The notes: generated by a model from the sequence alone, not told the origin. DNA of 64,000 nucleotides from Enterococcus lemanii (GCF_016909125.1 NZ_JAFBFD010000003.1:1-64000); one strand, 5' to 3'. Counted from the first letter of the stretch, positions 31,721 through 42,432 are shown. A program made the numbers and translations.

Positions 31721-32675
31721 TACTTAAAACGTCTTTCGGTTCAATTTCTTTTTCTAGCAAGCCTTTTTCAACCGCCCAAGCAAAGGCCTCTTTAATATCT
31801 GTTTCTTTTGTTTGGAATGCTTTTTGGTACGTTGGCACGTTAATTTGATCTTTTAGTGTTTCCGGAAAACCAATTTCATCAATAAATAATTGAAGATATT
31901 CCGATTGTTCATGTGTATTCATCCAATCAACGGCGTCATTATAAGCCTCATACATTCCTTTAATTGCTGCTGCTTTTTCATCAATGATGGCTTGTGGAAA
32001 TGTCAATGCAAATAAATTAATTCCTAAATCAAGCGTTGACCCCAAATTATGCATCCCTTGTGTGACGGTCATTGTGACGAAGGGTTCTGGTAAGACAGCG
32101 GCACTTGCTTGATCATTTGTTAACAATTCAACACGTGCGGGTACTTGAGGTACTTCAACCATTTGGACTTCAGAAGTTTGTAAACCAGCTTGTTCTAAAA
32201 ACTTCTCAGCTACAAATTCAGGACCTTGATTTTTTAAAATCACCACTTCTTTTCCTTTTAAGTCAGCCACGGTTTGAATCTCTTTTGCTCCAATAAAATC
32301 AAACTGCCCCTGAGTAGCGCTTGTAATCTTAACATCCATCCCACCTTGTAAATACGTTGCAAAAGAAATTAAATCGGCATTAATCCCATCAACCGCTCCT
32401 GCTTGAAAAGCCGCATCTCGATCTTTTCCAGATTTAAAAGCTTCAATCTGTAATTCAACGCCATGGTCTTTATCAAAGCCTTGCTCATGAGCAATAATTA
32501 AAGGGATGTTATCCATCGACGGCATGACCCCAATTTTTAATGGTGTGAAGCTTTCTGAGATGGTTTCGACTTGTTTTGAAGTTTCTGTTTGGCTTTCTGA
32601 TTTTTTTGTTTCACTTCCACAGGCACTTAAAGTTAGTAATAGTACTGCAGAAAAACCAATTAAAATTCTTTTCAT
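31704..32675 (-). CDS. Substrate-binding lipoprotein, NMT1/SsuA-like
   Basis: 323 residues. Lipoprotein signal with TLSAC (lipid Cys19), a short Ser/Thr/Glu linker, then a type II binding fold (LKIGVMPSMDNIPLIIAHEQGF, GAVDGINADLISFATYLQGG, VPARVELLTNDQASAAVLPEP) of the NMT1/THI5/SsuA group. It delivers a small organic solute to the permease-ATPase pair encoded after it. Candidates in the family are thiamine precursors, sulfonates and riboflavin-like compounds; no riboswitch is visible upstream to decide. Confidence 0.88.
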   Translation of the reverse strand: MKRILIGFSAVLLLTLSACGSETKKSESQTETSKQVETISESFTPLKIGVMPSMDNIPLIIAHEQGFDKDHGVELQIEAFKSGKDRDAAFQAGAVDGINADLISFATYLQGGMDVKITSATQGQFDFIGAKEIQTVADLKGKEVVILKNQGPEFVAEKFLEQAGLQTSEVQMVEVPQVPARVELLTNDQASAAVLPEPFVTMTVTQGMHNLGSTLDLGINLFALTFPQAIIDEKAAAIKGMYEAYNDAVDWMNTHEQSEYLQLFIDEIGFPETLKDQINVPTYQKAFQTKETDIKEAFAWAVEKGLLEKEIEPKDVLSNVYFQ

Positions 32676-32816
32676 AAAAAATTCCTACCTTTCATTTGTG
32701 AACTATTTCATTTTACCATGATTTTCAATTTTGAAAAGAGACTTTTTACCCTTTAAATAACAAAAATGATTGATTAACTTTCTTAATTGGCGTTTCTTAC
32801 AGGCCGGAGTTAACCT

Positions 32817-32866
32817 AAAAAAACACTCTGGCATCCTATCCTTTAGTTTGCCAGGAGTGTTTACTT
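32817..32866 (-). terminator. Terminator of the YihY gene
   Basis: AAACACTCTGGCA pairs with TGCCAGGAGTGTTT with one bulge; on the minus strand seven T follow. Confidence 0.75.
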
Positions 32867-33772
32867 TTTCCATATTCTTTTCATTTTTAATGATAAGCGT
32901 TTAATTGGACCTTTGCGTTCTTTAATTTGTCCGTAGACGAACTCTTCTACCACAGCATTGATGATTCCACCCAAGATAATAATCATCGCTGCAAAGTTTA
33001 ACCACAACATTAAAACAATAAAACTCCCAATAATTTGATAAGCACTTAACCGCGATGCAAAATAACGGGCATAAATACCAAACCCTTGGGACAATACCAT
33101 CCAACCAATCGTTGCAAAAAAAGCACCCGGTAAGATGGAGCGTAAATGAACTTTTACATTCGGAATAACACTATAAATGACCGCCATCAAGGTAAGGAGT
33201 GCGACAACCGTTAATGGCCACTTGACCGTCTGAAAGGTTGAAATCCAATGATCAGAAAATAAAAAAATTGGTTGAAGTTGGTCCAAAATAAGCTTCCCAG
33301 CTCCAACAACAATCGTTACCCCAACAATGGCCAGCAGTAAAACAAAAACGGTCAAAACCGAAACAATCCGGACAATGATAAAATTCTCTCGGTTTTTTAC
33401 GCCATATGCCTTATTCAAAGCGAGTTGCAAAGCATTCATACTTACGCTTGCTGACCATAACGTTAAGAGGGCTGAAAATGATAGTAAGCTACCCGAACTT
33501 TGCGTTAAGAGGTCTTGAATTGCTGGACCTAAAAATTCATAAATCGGTTCAGGAATGACTTCTTGCAAGTAAGGCATAATCGTATTGGGATTAATTTGTA
33601 AAAAAGGCAAGACGTTTCCAACGGCAATTAATAAAGGAAACAAAGATAATAATAAGTAATACGCAATGACAATCGAACCTTGTGTCATTTCAGATTCCTT
33701 TATCCTGATTTGAACCGTTGATAAAAATCGTTTCGTTTTTTCTTGTTTAAAAAAATGGATCAATTTTTTCAT
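32861..33772 (-). CDS. YihY/BrkB-family membrane protein
   Basis: 303 residues, about six membrane segments (roughly 36-58, 92-115, 132-155, 180-200, 212-235, 245-275). GSIVIAYYLLLSLFPLLIAVG and IIGSFIVLMLWLNFAAMIIILGGIINA are typical of the YihY family (formerly misnamed RNase BN). Function is unknown. It lies 22 bases downstream of map and is probably cotranscribed. Confidence 0.9.
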   Translation of the reverse strand: MKKLIHFFKQEKTKRFLSTVQIRIKESEMTQGSIVIAYYLLLSLFPLLIAVGNVLPFLQINPNTIMPYLQEVIPEPIYEFLGPAIQDLLTQSSGSLLSFSALLTLWSASVSMNALQLALNKAYGVKNRENFIIVRIVSVLTVFVLLLAIVGVTIVVGAGKLILDQLQPIFLFSDHWISTFQTVKWPLTVVALLTLMAVIYSVIPNVKVHLRSILPGAFFATIGWMVLSQGFGIYARYFASRLSAYQIIGSFIVLMLWLNFAAMIIILGGIINAVVEEFVYGQIKERKGPIKRLSLKMKRIWKK

Positions 33773-33794
33773 TGCCGACTCCTTTTTAGTCTTC

Positions 33795-34559
33795 TTAATA
33801 CGTTCCTTCTTCCCCTTGAGAAGTCAAAATTAATGGGCCATCAGCAGTGATAGCAATACTATGCTCATATTGACAGCTTAACCCACCATCAAGCGTTCTT
33901 GCCGTCCAACCGTTACTGTCCATTTTCATTTTCCAAGTTCCTGTATTAATCATCGGCTCGATTGTAATCACCATGCCTTCTTTTAGACGCAAACCTTTGC
34001 CCGCTTCACCATAATGTGGAACAGCAGGGCTTTCATGGATTGTCGGACCAATGCCGTGGCCAATAAAGTCACGAACAACACCATACCCTTCTTTTTCAGC
34101 ATACGTTTGGATCGCATGCCCAATATCGCCAATTCGGTTCCCAACTTTGGCTTGCTCAATGCCTAAATAAAGTGCCTTTTTAGTTACATCCATTAATTGC
34201 GCGACCTCAGGAGAAGCTTCTCCCACTACATAGGCCCAACAAGAATCAGATATTGCGCCATTTAATTCCACACACATATCCACTTTAATTAAATCACCAT
34301 TTTTTAACGTTTTACGACGAGGGAAACCGTGACAAATTTCGTCATTAATACTGCAACAAGTCGCATATTTATACCCTTCATAGCCAATTTGAGCTGCGAT
34401 TGCTCCTTGACTTTCAATTGCGTTTTTAACAAATTCTTCGATATCCCAACTGGTTATCCCTGGTTTAATAAAGTTGCGTAGCGCGCGGTGAACGCCGGCT
34501 AACAAGGCGCCTGATTCGGCCATTTTTTCAATTTCTCTTTTTGATTTTAATGTAATCAT
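33795..34559 (-). CDS. map: Methionine aminopeptidase, type I
   Basis: 254 residues. The five metal ligands Asp94, Asp105, His168, Glu201 and Glu232 keep exactly the spacing of the E. coli enzyme, and His77 is in place. It removes the N-terminal Met from new proteins. There is no SEC-like zinc N-terminus, so it is the short type Ia form. The YihY gene follows. Confidence 0.97.
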   Translation of the reverse strand: MITLKSKREIEKMAESGALLAGVHRALRNFIKPGITSWDIEEFVKNAIESQGAIAAQIGYEGYKYATCCSINDEICHGFPRRKTLKNGDLIKVDMCVELNGAISDSCWAYVVGEASPEVAQLMDVTKKALYLGIEQAKVGNRIGDIGHAIQTYAEKEGYGVVRDFIGHGIGPTIHESPAVPHYGEAGKGLRLKEGMVITIEPMINTGTWKMKMDSNGWTARTLDGGLSCQYEHSIAITADGPLILTSQGEEGTY

Positions 34560-34660
34560 TGATCTATTCCTCTCCTTTGAATCTTGTCTATTTTACCACA
34601 AAGATCGCTATTTTTCCAAATCCCTTCCCTTTTTAAGAGGTTTTCAATGACTTTGAAGTT

Positions 34661-34669
34661 TGATATAAT
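34661..34669 (+). promoter_or_regulatory. Extended -10 promoter of the flavodoxin gene
   Basis: TGATATAAT; 17 bases upstream is TTTTCA (34641-34646), a weak -35. Confidence 0.6.
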
Positions 34670-34707
34670 CAAATGGACAAATATTGATTAAGAAAGTGGT
34701 GCGATAA

Positions 34708-35151
34708 ATGACTCTCGCAAAGATTGTTTATGCCAGTATGACTGGAAACACAGAAGAAATAGCAGATATTGTTGCCGAAACATTAGAAAATTTAGGCATT
34801 GAGGTTGAAATAAATGAATGCACGCAAGTCGATGCAGACGAATTTGTAGATGCTGATCTTTGTATCGTTGCAACTTATACTTATGGTGACGGTGACTTAC
34901 CAGATGAGATCATGGATTTTTATGATGACTTATTAGAGTTAGACTTGACCGGGAAGATTTTTGGTGTATGTGGTTCCGGTGATACTTTTTATGATGATTT
35001 TTGTAAATCTGTCGATGATTTTGAAGCAGCTTTTACCAAAATCGGAGCGATTAAAGGGGCTGAAAGTGTCAAAGTCGATCTTGCCGCTGAAGCAGAAGAT
35101 ATTGAAAACCTAGAAGCCTTTGCCAAAGAATTGGTTGAAAAGATAAACTAA
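34708..35151 (+). CDS. Flavodoxin
   Basis: 147 residues, strongly acidic. The FMN phosphate loop SMTGNTEEIAD, the YTYGDGDLPDE loop and GSGDTFYDDFCKSVDDFE are classic short-chain flavodoxin features. It carries electrons at low potential in the cytoplasm, for instance to enzymes of isoprenoid or nucleotide metabolism. Single-gene unit; GTGGTG lies before the ATG. Confidence 0.95.
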   Translation: MTLAKIVYASMTGNTEEIADIVAETLENLGIEVEINECTQVDADEFVDADLCIVATYTYGDGDLPDEIMDFYDDLLELDLTGKIFGVCGSGDTFYDDFCKSVDDFEAAFTKIGAIKGAESVKVDLAAEAEDIENLEAFAKELVEKIN

Positions 35152-35202
35152 ACAAAAAGGTTGGCAAAAGGCAGTTATTTCATCCTAACATTTGTTCATA
35201 TA

Positions 35203-35242
35203 AAAGGACTGTGACTTTAGATTTTCGTCACAGCCCTTTTTT
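35203..35242. terminator. Bidirectional terminator
   Basis: AAAAGGACTGTGAC pairs with GTCACAGCCCTTTT (one mismatch), followed by TT; it separates convergent flavodoxin and TetR genes. Confidence 0.8.
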
Positions 35243-35840
35243 AATTGTTTTTAAAGAAGTTCCCAAGCGTAAATAAAGTAATTTCTTTTCCTTTATCTTC
35301 TAAGGTCGCTTCAATAAACGAGCTTAGTAGTGCTTCGATTTCCGTTTTTGAGTAGTGTAACAATTCGGTACTGATCATAGAAGCAATTCCCGAGATAAAG
35401 ATCCAAAAAGAACAATAGAGTGACGCTTGTTTGTCTAAATCAAGTGTTCGTAGCACGTCATCTTGCTTAAGGACTTCATAAAAATATTCTCTAAAAGCAA
35501 CTTGCATTTGACTAGCACCAGAGATTTCTTCCAAATATAACGCACGATAAAGTTGTGGTTGGTTAACAGCGAGTTCAATAAAGTTTGTTCCTAATTCAAC
35601 CAATATGTTTTGTTTTTTTCTAACGGCTAAAAAATCTTCATTCACTTTTTCAGCCATCATTGTAAACAACCCATCTTTTAAATCATCCATGTTTTTAAAT
35701 TCTAAGTAAATTGGTTGTGTCGAACAATTCATTTGCAATGCAATATTCCTTGCGGTGAAATGGGAAAATCCATTATCCGCGATGACTTGGTAGGCGGCTG
35801 TAAGAATTTGCTCTCTTGTTATCGTTTTTTTTCGTGCCAT
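35241..35840 (-). CDS. TetR-family transcriptional regulator
   Basis: 199 residues. N-terminal helix-turn-helix (ITREQILTAAYQVIADNGFSHFTARNIALQMNCSTQPIYLEFKNMDDL, residues about 7-54 of the ORF) and an all-helical ligand-binding region. Targets and ligand are unknown; it is divergent from pepS, with 220 bases between them, but no obvious palindrome is seen there. The second of two possible ATGs (35840) is better placed relative to AAGGGG. Confidence 0.85.
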   Translation of the reverse strand: MARKKTITREQILTAAYQVIADNGFSHFTARNIALQMNCSTQPIYLEFKNMDDLKDGLFTMMAEKVNEDFLAVRKKQNILVELGTNFIELAVNQPQLYRALYLEEISGASQMQVAFREYFYEVLKQDDVLRTLDLDKQASLYCSFWIFISGIASMISTELLHYSKTEIEALLSSFIEATLEDKGKEITLFTLGNFFKNN

Positions 35841-36013
35841 CTCCCTCATTCCCCTTCGTTGAAATGGTTATTTAATTCTCCATTCTTTCTTTCATTTTAG
35901 CATTTTTTTTCTTAAATGAACATTTAAACGCTTTAAACTTCAAAAAAAGTTCAAATATTCTTTGTTTTTTGAAAAAAACACTTTCTGTCATTTATTCCCT
36001 TTCTTTCAAGATA

Positions 36014-36022
36014 TGATATAAT
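36014..36022 (+). promoter_or_regulatory. Extended -10 promoter of pepS
   Basis: TGATATAAT, 37 bases before the start codon; no clear -35. Confidence 0.55.
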
Positions 36023-36058
36023 TAAAAACAAAAAATAAATTTATGAGGAGTCTGTTTT

Positions 36059-37294
36059 ATGGTATTAGAAAACTTTAATCATTACTTAGAAAAATACGCT
36101 GAGCTAATTGTTGCTGTCGGCGTTAATGTTCAAAAATCTCACACGGTTGTTTTAAATATCGATGTTGAGCAAATTGAATTAGCTCATTTAATTACTAAAA
36201 AAGCTTACGAACATGGTGCAGCAGAAGTCATTGTCCGTTGGGCAGACGACTTTATTCTAAAAGAATTTTTGCTTCACGCAGATCAAGAGCGTTTAGAAAA
36301 TATTCCCTCATTTAAAATCGATGAAGCAGACGATTGGGTAGCAAAAGGGGCAAGTCGAATTGCGGTTGTTTCTTCTGATCCAGGCTCTCTAGCGGGTGTA
36401 AATCCTGAAAGAGTCGCCGCTTTTCAAAAATCAAACAGCAAAGCAATGGAAAACGTGCGTAAAGCAACACAAGCCAATAAAGTTTCCTGGACGGTCGTAG
36501 CGGCTGCCGGACAAGAGTGGGCCAAAAAAGTCTTCCCTAATTTAGAACCAAGTGCCGCAAAAGAAGCGCTTTGGGAACAAATTTTCAAAACAACACGGAT
36601 TGATCAAGCAGATCCCGTTCTGGCTTGGAAAAAACATACCGATACGTTGCAAAATAAAGCAAGTGAATTAAATGCTGAACAATTTGTTGCACTACATTAC
36701 ACAGCTCCTGGAACAGACTTAGTTGTTGGTTTACCTAAAAATCATATTTGGGAAGGCGTTGGTAGTTTAAACGCGCGTGGCGAACAATTCAATGCGAATA
36801 TGCCAACAGAAGAGGTCTTTTGTGCTCCTGATGCCAATCGCGTGGATGGTTACGTTTCAAGTACAAAACCACTAAGTTATGCGGGTAGCATCATTTCAGG
36901 GATGAAGTTTACCTTCAAAGACGGAAAAGTTATTGATTTTTCTGCAACAGAAGGAGAAGAAGTTTTAGCTAAATTACTTGAAACAGACGAAGGGGCGAAA
37001 CGTTTAGGTGAGGTCGCTTTAGTCCCAGATCCTTCGCCAATCTCTCAGTCAGGCATTACTTTCTTTAACACTTTGTTTGATGAAAATGCCTCAAATCACC
37101 TAGCTTTTGGTTCTGCCTATGCTTTTAATTTACAAGGCGGAACAGAAATGAGTGAAGAAGAATTAGCAAAAGCTGGGCTAAATCGTAGTTTGACCCACGT
37201 TGACTTTATGATTGGATCAGCAGAAATGGATATTGATGGTCTTCGCGCAGACGGCTCTCGTGTACCAATTTTTCGTAAAGGCGATTGGGTTTAA
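36059..37294 (+). CDS. pepS: Aminopeptidase PepS (M29 family)
   Basis: 411 residues, full length for M29 metallo-aminopeptidases (PepS, AmpS, aminopeptidase T). The conserved N-terminal half has the YAELIVAVGVNVQ start, and the C-terminal catalytic part has GTDLVVGLPKNHIWEGVG, NMPTEEVFCAPD with metal-binding Glu, and NLAFGSAY-like ASNHLAFGSAYAFNLQGG. It releases N-terminal residues from peptides in the cytoplasm. TGAGGAG lies 7-8 bases upstream. The next gene follows after 115 bases. Confidence 0.95.
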   Translation: MVLENFNHYLEKYAELIVAVGVNVQKSHTVVLNIDVEQIELAHLITKKAYEHGAAEVIVRWADDFILKEFLLHADQERLENIPSFKIDEADDWVAKGASRIAVVSSDPGSLAGVNPERVAAFQKSNSKAMENVRKATQANKVSWTVVAAAGQEWAKKVFPNLEPSAAKEALWEQIFKTTRIDQADPVLAWKKHTDTLQNKASELNAEQFVALHYTAPGTDLVVGLPKNHIWEGVGSLNARGEQFNANMPTEEVFCAPDANRVDGYVSSTKPLSYAGSIISGMKFTFKDGKVIDFSATEGEEVLAKLLETDEGAKRLGEVALVPDPSPISQSGITFFNTLFDENASNHLAFGSAYAFNLQGGTEMSEEELAKAGLNRSLTHVDFMIGSAEMDIDGLRADGSRVPIFRKGDWV

Positions 37295-37409
37295 AAAAGA
37301 CATTAAACTTATTTCATGAAAAGAAGCTTTTTTTCGAATCTTTTTCATTTTGCTAGAAAAGAGACAATTTTTTTGATACACTTTACTTCATATGAAGGGA
37401 ATGAAATGA

Positions 37410-38066
37410 ATGACACCCAATCGTGAAGATTACTTGAAACTGATTCTTGAACTTGGTGGCGATCATAATAAAATTAATAACAAACAAATTGTCACAGGTT
37501 TAAGCGTTTCTCCTGCTTCTGTTAGCGAAATGATTACGAAACTAGTGAAAGAAAGCCTTCTTGACCATGTTCCTTATCAAGGCGTTCAATTAACTGAAAA
37601 AGGACTCGTATTAGCAAGTTCGCTAATCCGTAAACATCGACTTTGGGAGGTTTTCCTAGTCCAACATCTCGGTTACACTTGGAATGAAGTGCATGATGAG
37701 GCAGAAGTATTAGAACATATTACTTCTAGTAAGTTGGCCAATCGTTTAGCTAATTATCTAAATTCTCCTGCTAATTGTCCACATGGAGGGATGATTCCAG
37801 CTGAAGGAGCTTTAGTCAATGAGAAAGAACGAAAAAATCTAACGAGCTACCCACTTCATGCAAAAATCCGCATTGCTCGTGTCTTAGATGAGCGAGAACT
37901 ACTTGATTATTTAGTCATGATTCATTTACATTTAAACGAAGAATATGAAATCGTTGAGATTGCTCCTTACGAAGGACCGATAACCCTTAAAAATAACAAA
38001 AAAACGGTTGTTGTCAGCTTTAAAGCAGCAAATTCTATTTTTGTTGATACAATACCAGAGGAGTGA
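37410..38066 (+). CDS. DtxR/MntR-family metalloregulator
   Basis: 218 residues. N-terminal winged helix (TPNREDYLKLILELGG, VSPASVSEMITKLVKESLLDHVPYQGVQLTEKG), dimerisation and metal-binding domain (RKHRLWEVFLVQHLGYTWNEVHDEAEVLEH, CPHG), and a C-terminal SH3/FeoA-like domain. It resembles the manganese/iron regulators EfaR, ScaR and SloR of cocci. It would repress metal uptake genes when Mn or Fe is plentiful. It ends six bases before zwf, suggesting cotranscription. Three-domain length agrees with EfaR rather than the short Bacillus MntR. Confidence 0.9.
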   Translation: MTPNREDYLKLILELGGDHNKINNKQIVTGLSVSPASVSEMITKLVKESLLDHVPYQGVQLTEKGLVLASSLIRKHRLWEVFLVQHLGYTWNEVHDEAEVLEHITSSKLANRLANYLNSPANCPHGGMIPAEGALVNEKERKNLTSYPLHAKIRIARVLDERELLDYLVMIHLHLNEEYEIVEIAPYEGPITLKNNKKTVVVSFKAANSIFVDTIPEE

Positions 38067-38072
38067 TTACAA

Positions 38073-39590
38073 ATGACAGAAAAAAAAGTTCTATTTACAA
38101 TTTTTGGCGCAACTGGTGACTTAGCCCAAAGAAAGCTTTATCCATCTTTATTTCGTTTATATCGAACGGGTCACTTAGCCACATCTTTTGCAGTCATTGG
38201 TACCGCGCGCCGTCCTTGGACAGATGAAAAATACCGCGCAATTGTCGAAGAAACGATTGCTTATTTAAACCCTTCTGAACAAGAAGCAGCAGATTTTTCA
38301 TCTCATTTTTATTATCAAGCACACGACGTAACCGATACCGAACACTATGATGCTTTAAAAGACCTTGCAACTAAACTAGATACTAAATACCAACTTGAAG
38401 GGAACTTACTTTTTTATTTGGCGATGTCCCCAAGCTTCTTTGGCACAATTGTTGAACACTTAAAGTCGCAAGGTATGTTAGATTCCAATGGTTACCATCG
38501 TGTAATTATTGAAAAACCTTTTGGCTCGGACTATCAAAGTGCCAAGAAATTAAATCAAGAAATCACAAATGTTTTTGCTGAAAATGAGATTTATCGCATT
38601 GATCACTACTTAGGCAAAGAAATGATTCAAAACATCTCTGCCATTCGTTTTGCAAACAATATTTTTGAATCGATGTGGAACAACCGCTACATTGATAATA
38701 TTCAAATTACGATTGCTGAAAATCTAGGTGTTGAAGACCGTGGCGGCTATTATGATAAGAGTGGTGCTCTAAAAGATATGGTCCAAAATCATATTTTACA
38801 AATTCTATCTTTACTTGCGATGGAACCTCCTGTTGCTTTTTCTGAAAAGGAAATTCGAACAGAAAAAATCAAAGCGTTAGAATCGGTTCGTGTTTATTCA
38901 CCAAGCGAAGTTAAAGATAATTTTGTCCGCGGACAGTACAATGCTGGTCATTTAGCCGAAGAAAAATACCTTGCTTACCAAGACGAACCTGGCGTCGCTG
39001 ATGGTTCAACAACGGAAACATTTGTAGCTGGTAAATTTGCCATTGATAATTTCCGTTGGTCAGGCGTCCCCTTTTATGTCCGAACAGGGAAACGTTTAAC
39101 TGAGCGTGGAACACGAATTAACATTGTCTTTAAACAAGTCCCCGTCAACTTATTTAAAGCCGAAGTCGGAACTACTTGTGAACAACCCTGTTTAGACCCA
39201 AATATTTTGACCATTTATATTCAACCAACTGAAGGTTTTTCTCTTTCTTTAAACGGCAAAGAAGTAGGGCCAGCCTTTAATATGTTGCCAATTCAACTGG
39301 CTTACCGTAATAGTTCTGAAGTCATCGAAAATACACCTGAAGCTTACGAAAAACTTTTACTAGATGCTTTAAATGGTGATGGCACAAACTTCACTCATTG
39401 GAAAGAAGTTGCCCAATCTTGGCGCATCGTGGATGTTATTCGTCAAACTTGGGATGAAGATACAGCTGAGCTTCCTAGCTATGCTGCTGGAACGATGGGG
39501 CCTCAAGCAGCTTTCGACCTTTTAGAAAAAGACGGTTTCCAATGGATTTGGCAGCCGGATGCATGGTACCGTGAGCGCAATTTACTTTAA
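38073..39590 (+). CDS. zwf: Glucose-6-phosphate 1-dehydrogenase
   Basis: 505 residues. NADP-binding FGATGDLAQRKLYPSLFRL at the N-terminus, the active-site RIDHYLGKEMIQN, and VIIEKPFGSD. First step of the oxidative pentose phosphate pathway, making NADPH and 6-phosphogluconolactone. GAGGAGTG lies before the ATG. It follows the metalloregulator gene and ends at a terminator shared with ileS. Confidence 0.98.
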   Translation: MTEKKVLFTIFGATGDLAQRKLYPSLFRLYRTGHLATSFAVIGTARRPWTDEKYRAIVEETIAYLNPSEQEAADFSSHFYYQAHDVTDTEHYDALKDLATKLDTKYQLEGNLLFYLAMSPSFFGTIVEHLKSQGMLDSNGYHRVIIEKPFGSDYQSAKKLNQEITNVFAENEIYRIDHYLGKEMIQNISAIRFANNIFESMWNNRYIDNIQITIAENLGVEDRGGYYDKSGALKDMVQNHILQILSLLAMEPPVAFSEKEIRTEKIKALESVRVYSPSEVKDNFVRGQYNAGHLAEEKYLAYQDEPGVADGSTTETFVAGKFAIDNFRWSGVPFYVRTGKRLTERGTRINIVFKQVPVNLFKAEVGTTCEQPCLDPNILTIYIQPTEGFSLSLNGKEVGPAFNMLPIQLAYRNSSEVIENTPEAYEKLLLDALNGDGTNFTHWKEVAQSWRIVDVIRQTWDEDTAELPSYAAGTMGPQAAFDLLEKDGFQWIWQPDAWYRERNLL

Positions 39591-39595
39591 TAGCT

Positions 39596-39632
39596 AAAAA
39601 ATACACCGAAGATTTTTCTTCGGTGTATTTTT
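39596..39632. terminator. Bidirectional terminator, zwf/ileS
   Basis: AAAAATACACCGAAGA and TCTTCGGTGTATTTTT form a 16-base stem around a 4-5 base loop. Confidence 0.9.
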
Positions 39633-39639
39633 AATTTCA

Positions 39640-42432
39640 TTAAGCTTCAAATCCTTCTGCAACTGCTGCGGGATACTCCTTTGTGACAACTTCTGCACAA
39701 TGACCACAAATCGTTGGTAATTTAGCATTTGCGCCGACATCTTTTTTAATTTGACGACAACGTTCACAAACGTCCCCTTCTGCTTTTTCAACTAGAATTG
39801 CAACATCTTCGAACTTCATTGCCTGCTCAGGGACTTCTACACCTGGCGCTTTCACTTCAAATGAATCTGGTGAAACAATTAGCAATTGTGGTAAATTCGC
39901 ATTCACAGCGACTAATAAAGCCGCGATTTGTTCATTCGGATATAACGTTAACTTCGCTTCTAAAGACTTCCCAATTAATTTTTCGTTACGAGCTGTTTCT
40001 AAAGCTTTTAAAACATTGTCTCTAAAGTCCATGAAGGCTGACCATGTATCAAGCAATTCTGCTTGGTTAACAAAATTTTCTTGGAACTCAGGGAATTCAG
40101 CTAATTGAACATAACTCTCTTCTTCTTTTAAATGTGACCAAATTTCTTCCGCTGTATGTGGAATAATCGGCGTTAATAATTTCGTCAAGCCAACTGCTGC
40201 TTCATAAAAGACTGTTTGCATGCAACGACGTTCATAATTATCTTTGGCTTCGATGTAGACAACATCTTTTGCAAAATCTAAATAAAACGACGATAAATCA
40301 ATGGTTAAGAAGTTCATTACTGTACGGTAAATTTGTAAGAAGTTGTATTTTTCATAACCTTCTTCACGAATTTCTTTCATTGTTTGGTGCAAGCGAATCG
40401 TCATATATTTATCAACCGAGCGTAAATCTTCATAAGCCACACGATCGGTTGCTGGATTAAAGTCTTCTGTATTCGCTAATAAGAAACGCATAGTGTTACG
40501 AATTTTTCGGTAAACTTCAGCAACTTGATTTAAAATATCCATTGACACACGTACATCCGCTTCGTAATCAACGCTACTCACCCATAAACGTAAGATATCT
40601 GCTCCCATTTGATTGATAACCTTTTCAGGGGCAATCGTATTGCCTAATGATTTACTCATCTTACGACCTTCACCATCTAATGTAAAGCCTTGCGAAAGAA
40701 CTGCTTTATATGGTGCTACGCCGTTAATTGCAACACTTGTAGTAATACTTGAGTTAAACCAACCACGGTACTGATCTGATCCTTCTAAATACATATCAGC
40801 TGGGAAACTTAAATCAGCCCGTTGACGTAAAACAGCTTCATGAGAAGACCCTGAATCAAACCAAACATCCATAATATCTGTTTCTTTCGTAAATTCACCA
40901 TTTGGCGAACCTGGATGAGTAAAACCAGCTGGTAATAATTCTTTGGCTTCTTTTTCAAACCAAATATTTGAACCATGAACGGCAAATAAGTTGGCTACGT
41001 GTTCAATGGTTTCTGGTGTGATAATTGGTTCACCATTTTCTGCATAGAAAACAGGTAGCGGCACGCCCCATGCACGTTGACGAGAGATGACCCAGTCACC
41101 ACGATCACGAATCATATTGTAAAGACGCGTTTTACCCCAAGGTAAGATCCAGTCAACTTTTTCAACTTCATCTAAGATATTTTGGCGAAACTTATCAATT
41201 GACGCAAACCATTGTGGTGTCGCACGATAAATGACTGGTTTTTTTGTACGCCAATCATGTGGGTAACTATGCGTAAAGAAGTCTAATTTTAGTAAAGCAT
41301 TTTTTTCTTTTAGTAACTCGGTCACCATAATATTCGCTTTATCATAAAAGACACCTTCAAAACCAGGTGCTTCAGCTGTAAATACACCTCGACCATCGAC
41401 TGGTGAGATGACTTCTAGACCATAGCGTTTACTTACGATGTAGTCATCTTCCCCGTGTCCTGGAGCTGTATGAACAAGACCTGTACCTGCTTCAAGCGTC
41501 ACATGATCGCCTACCATCACTAAGGATTCGCGCTCATAAAATGGGTGTTGGGCGGTCATGAGTTCCAGTTGTGTACCCGCAAGTTCTTGTAAGACCTCTA
41601 CTTCTTGCCAACCAATCGCTTCTTTTACTGTTTCAAGCAAATCTTTAGCAACAACAAATTTTCGGTTATCCGCTAGAATTTGCACATAAGTAAATTCTGG
41701 GTTTACCGAAATCCCCATATTCGCCGGTAATGTCCAAGGCGTTGTTGTCCAAATGACAAATGCTGTATCATTATCTAAAACGTCTTTTCCATCTTTCACT
41801 GTAAATGCTACATAAATTGATGGTGATTTAACATCTTTATATTCAATTTCTGCTTCAGCTAAAGATGACTCACTCGAAGGTGACCAATAAATTGGTTTTA
41901 ATCCTTTGTAAATGTAACCTTTTTCAGCCATTTTTCCAAACACACGAATTTCGGCTGCTTCATAATCAGGCGTTAGCGTAATGTAAGGATTCTCCCAATC
42001 ACCAGAAACACCTAAACGTTTAAAGTCTTTACGTTGCGTATCGACTTGCGTTAAAGCGTAGTCGTGGCATTTTTGGCGATATTCAGACATTGACATCTCT
42101 TTTCTTTTAATGCCTTTATTCGTTAAGACCTGTTCAATTGGCAAACCATGTGTATCCCAACCTGGGACGTAAGGTGCACGAAAACCAGACATTGACTTCG
42201 CTCGAACAATAATGTCTTTTGAAATTTTATTTAAAGAATGACCAATATGGATATTTCCATTGGCGTAGGGCGGTCCATCATGTAAAACAAAAGTTGGCTT
42301 TCCTTCATTTAATTTTTGGCGCTGTCCATATAAATCTTTTTCTTCCCAATCTTTTTGCCACTGCGCTTCACGGTTTGGTAAATTTCCACGCATTGGAAAG
42401 GCAGTTTTCCCTAAATGTAGGGTTTCTTTCAT
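39640..42432 (-). CDS. ileS: Isoleucyl-tRNA synthetase
   Basis: 930 residues, class I. HIGH motif as [16 protein letters not shown] as RKMSKSLGN, the CP1 editing domain between them, and a C-terminal zinc knuckle (CERC, CGHC) as in the bacterial mupirocin-sensitive type. Charges tRNA-Ile. I chose the ATG at 42432, six bases after AAGGA, over the one at 42438 that abuts that site. Expression is controlled by the T-box leader directly upstream. Confidence 0.97.
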   Translation of the reverse strand: MKETLHLGKTAFPMRGNLPNREAQWQKDWEEKDLYGQRQKLNEGKPTFVLHDGPPYANGNIHIGHSLNKISKDIIVRAKSMSGFRAPYVPGWDTHGLPIEQVLTNKGIKRKEMSMSEYRQKCHDYALTQVDTQRKDFKRLGVSGDWENPYITLTPDYEAAEIRVFGKMAEKGYIYKGLKPIYWSPSSESSLAEAEIEYKDVKSPSIYVAFTVKDGKDVLDNDTAFVIWTTTPWTLPANMGISVNPEFTYVQILADNRKFVVAKDLLETVKEAIGWQEVEVLQELAGTQLELMTAQHPFYERESLVMVGDHVTLEAGTGLVHTAPGHGEDDYIVSKRYGLEVISPVDGRGVFTAEAPGFEGVFYDKANIMVTELLKEKNALLKLDFFTHSYPHDWRTKKPVIYRATPQWFASIDKFRQNILDEVEKVDWILPWGKTRLYNMIRDRGDWVISRQRAWGVPLPVFYAENGEPIITPETIEHVANLFAVHGSNIWFEKEAKELLPAGFTHPGSPNGEFTKETDIMDVWFDSGSSHEAVLRQRADLSFPADMYLEGSDQYRGWFNSSITTSVAINGVAPYKAVLSQGFTLDGEGRKMSKSLGNTIAPEKVINQMGADILRLWVSSVDYEADVRVSMDILNQVAEVYRKIRNTMRFLLANTEDFNPATDRVAYEDLRSVDKYMTIRLHQTMKEIREEGYEKYNFLQIYRTVMNFLTIDLSSFYLDFAKDVVYIEAKDNYERRCMQTVFYEAAVGLTKLLTPIIPHTAEEIWSHLKEEESYVQLAEFPEFQENFVNQAELLDTWSAFMDFRDNVLKALETARNEKLIGKSLEAKLTLYPNEQIAALLVAVNANLPQLLIVSPDSFEVKAPGVEVPEQAMKFEDVAILVEKAEGDVCERCRQIKKDVGANAKLPTICGHCAEVVTKEYPAAVAEGFEA

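Noticed and set aside
33327..33518. Plus-strand frame inside the YihY gene
   Set aside because: Shadow frame, no upstream signals.
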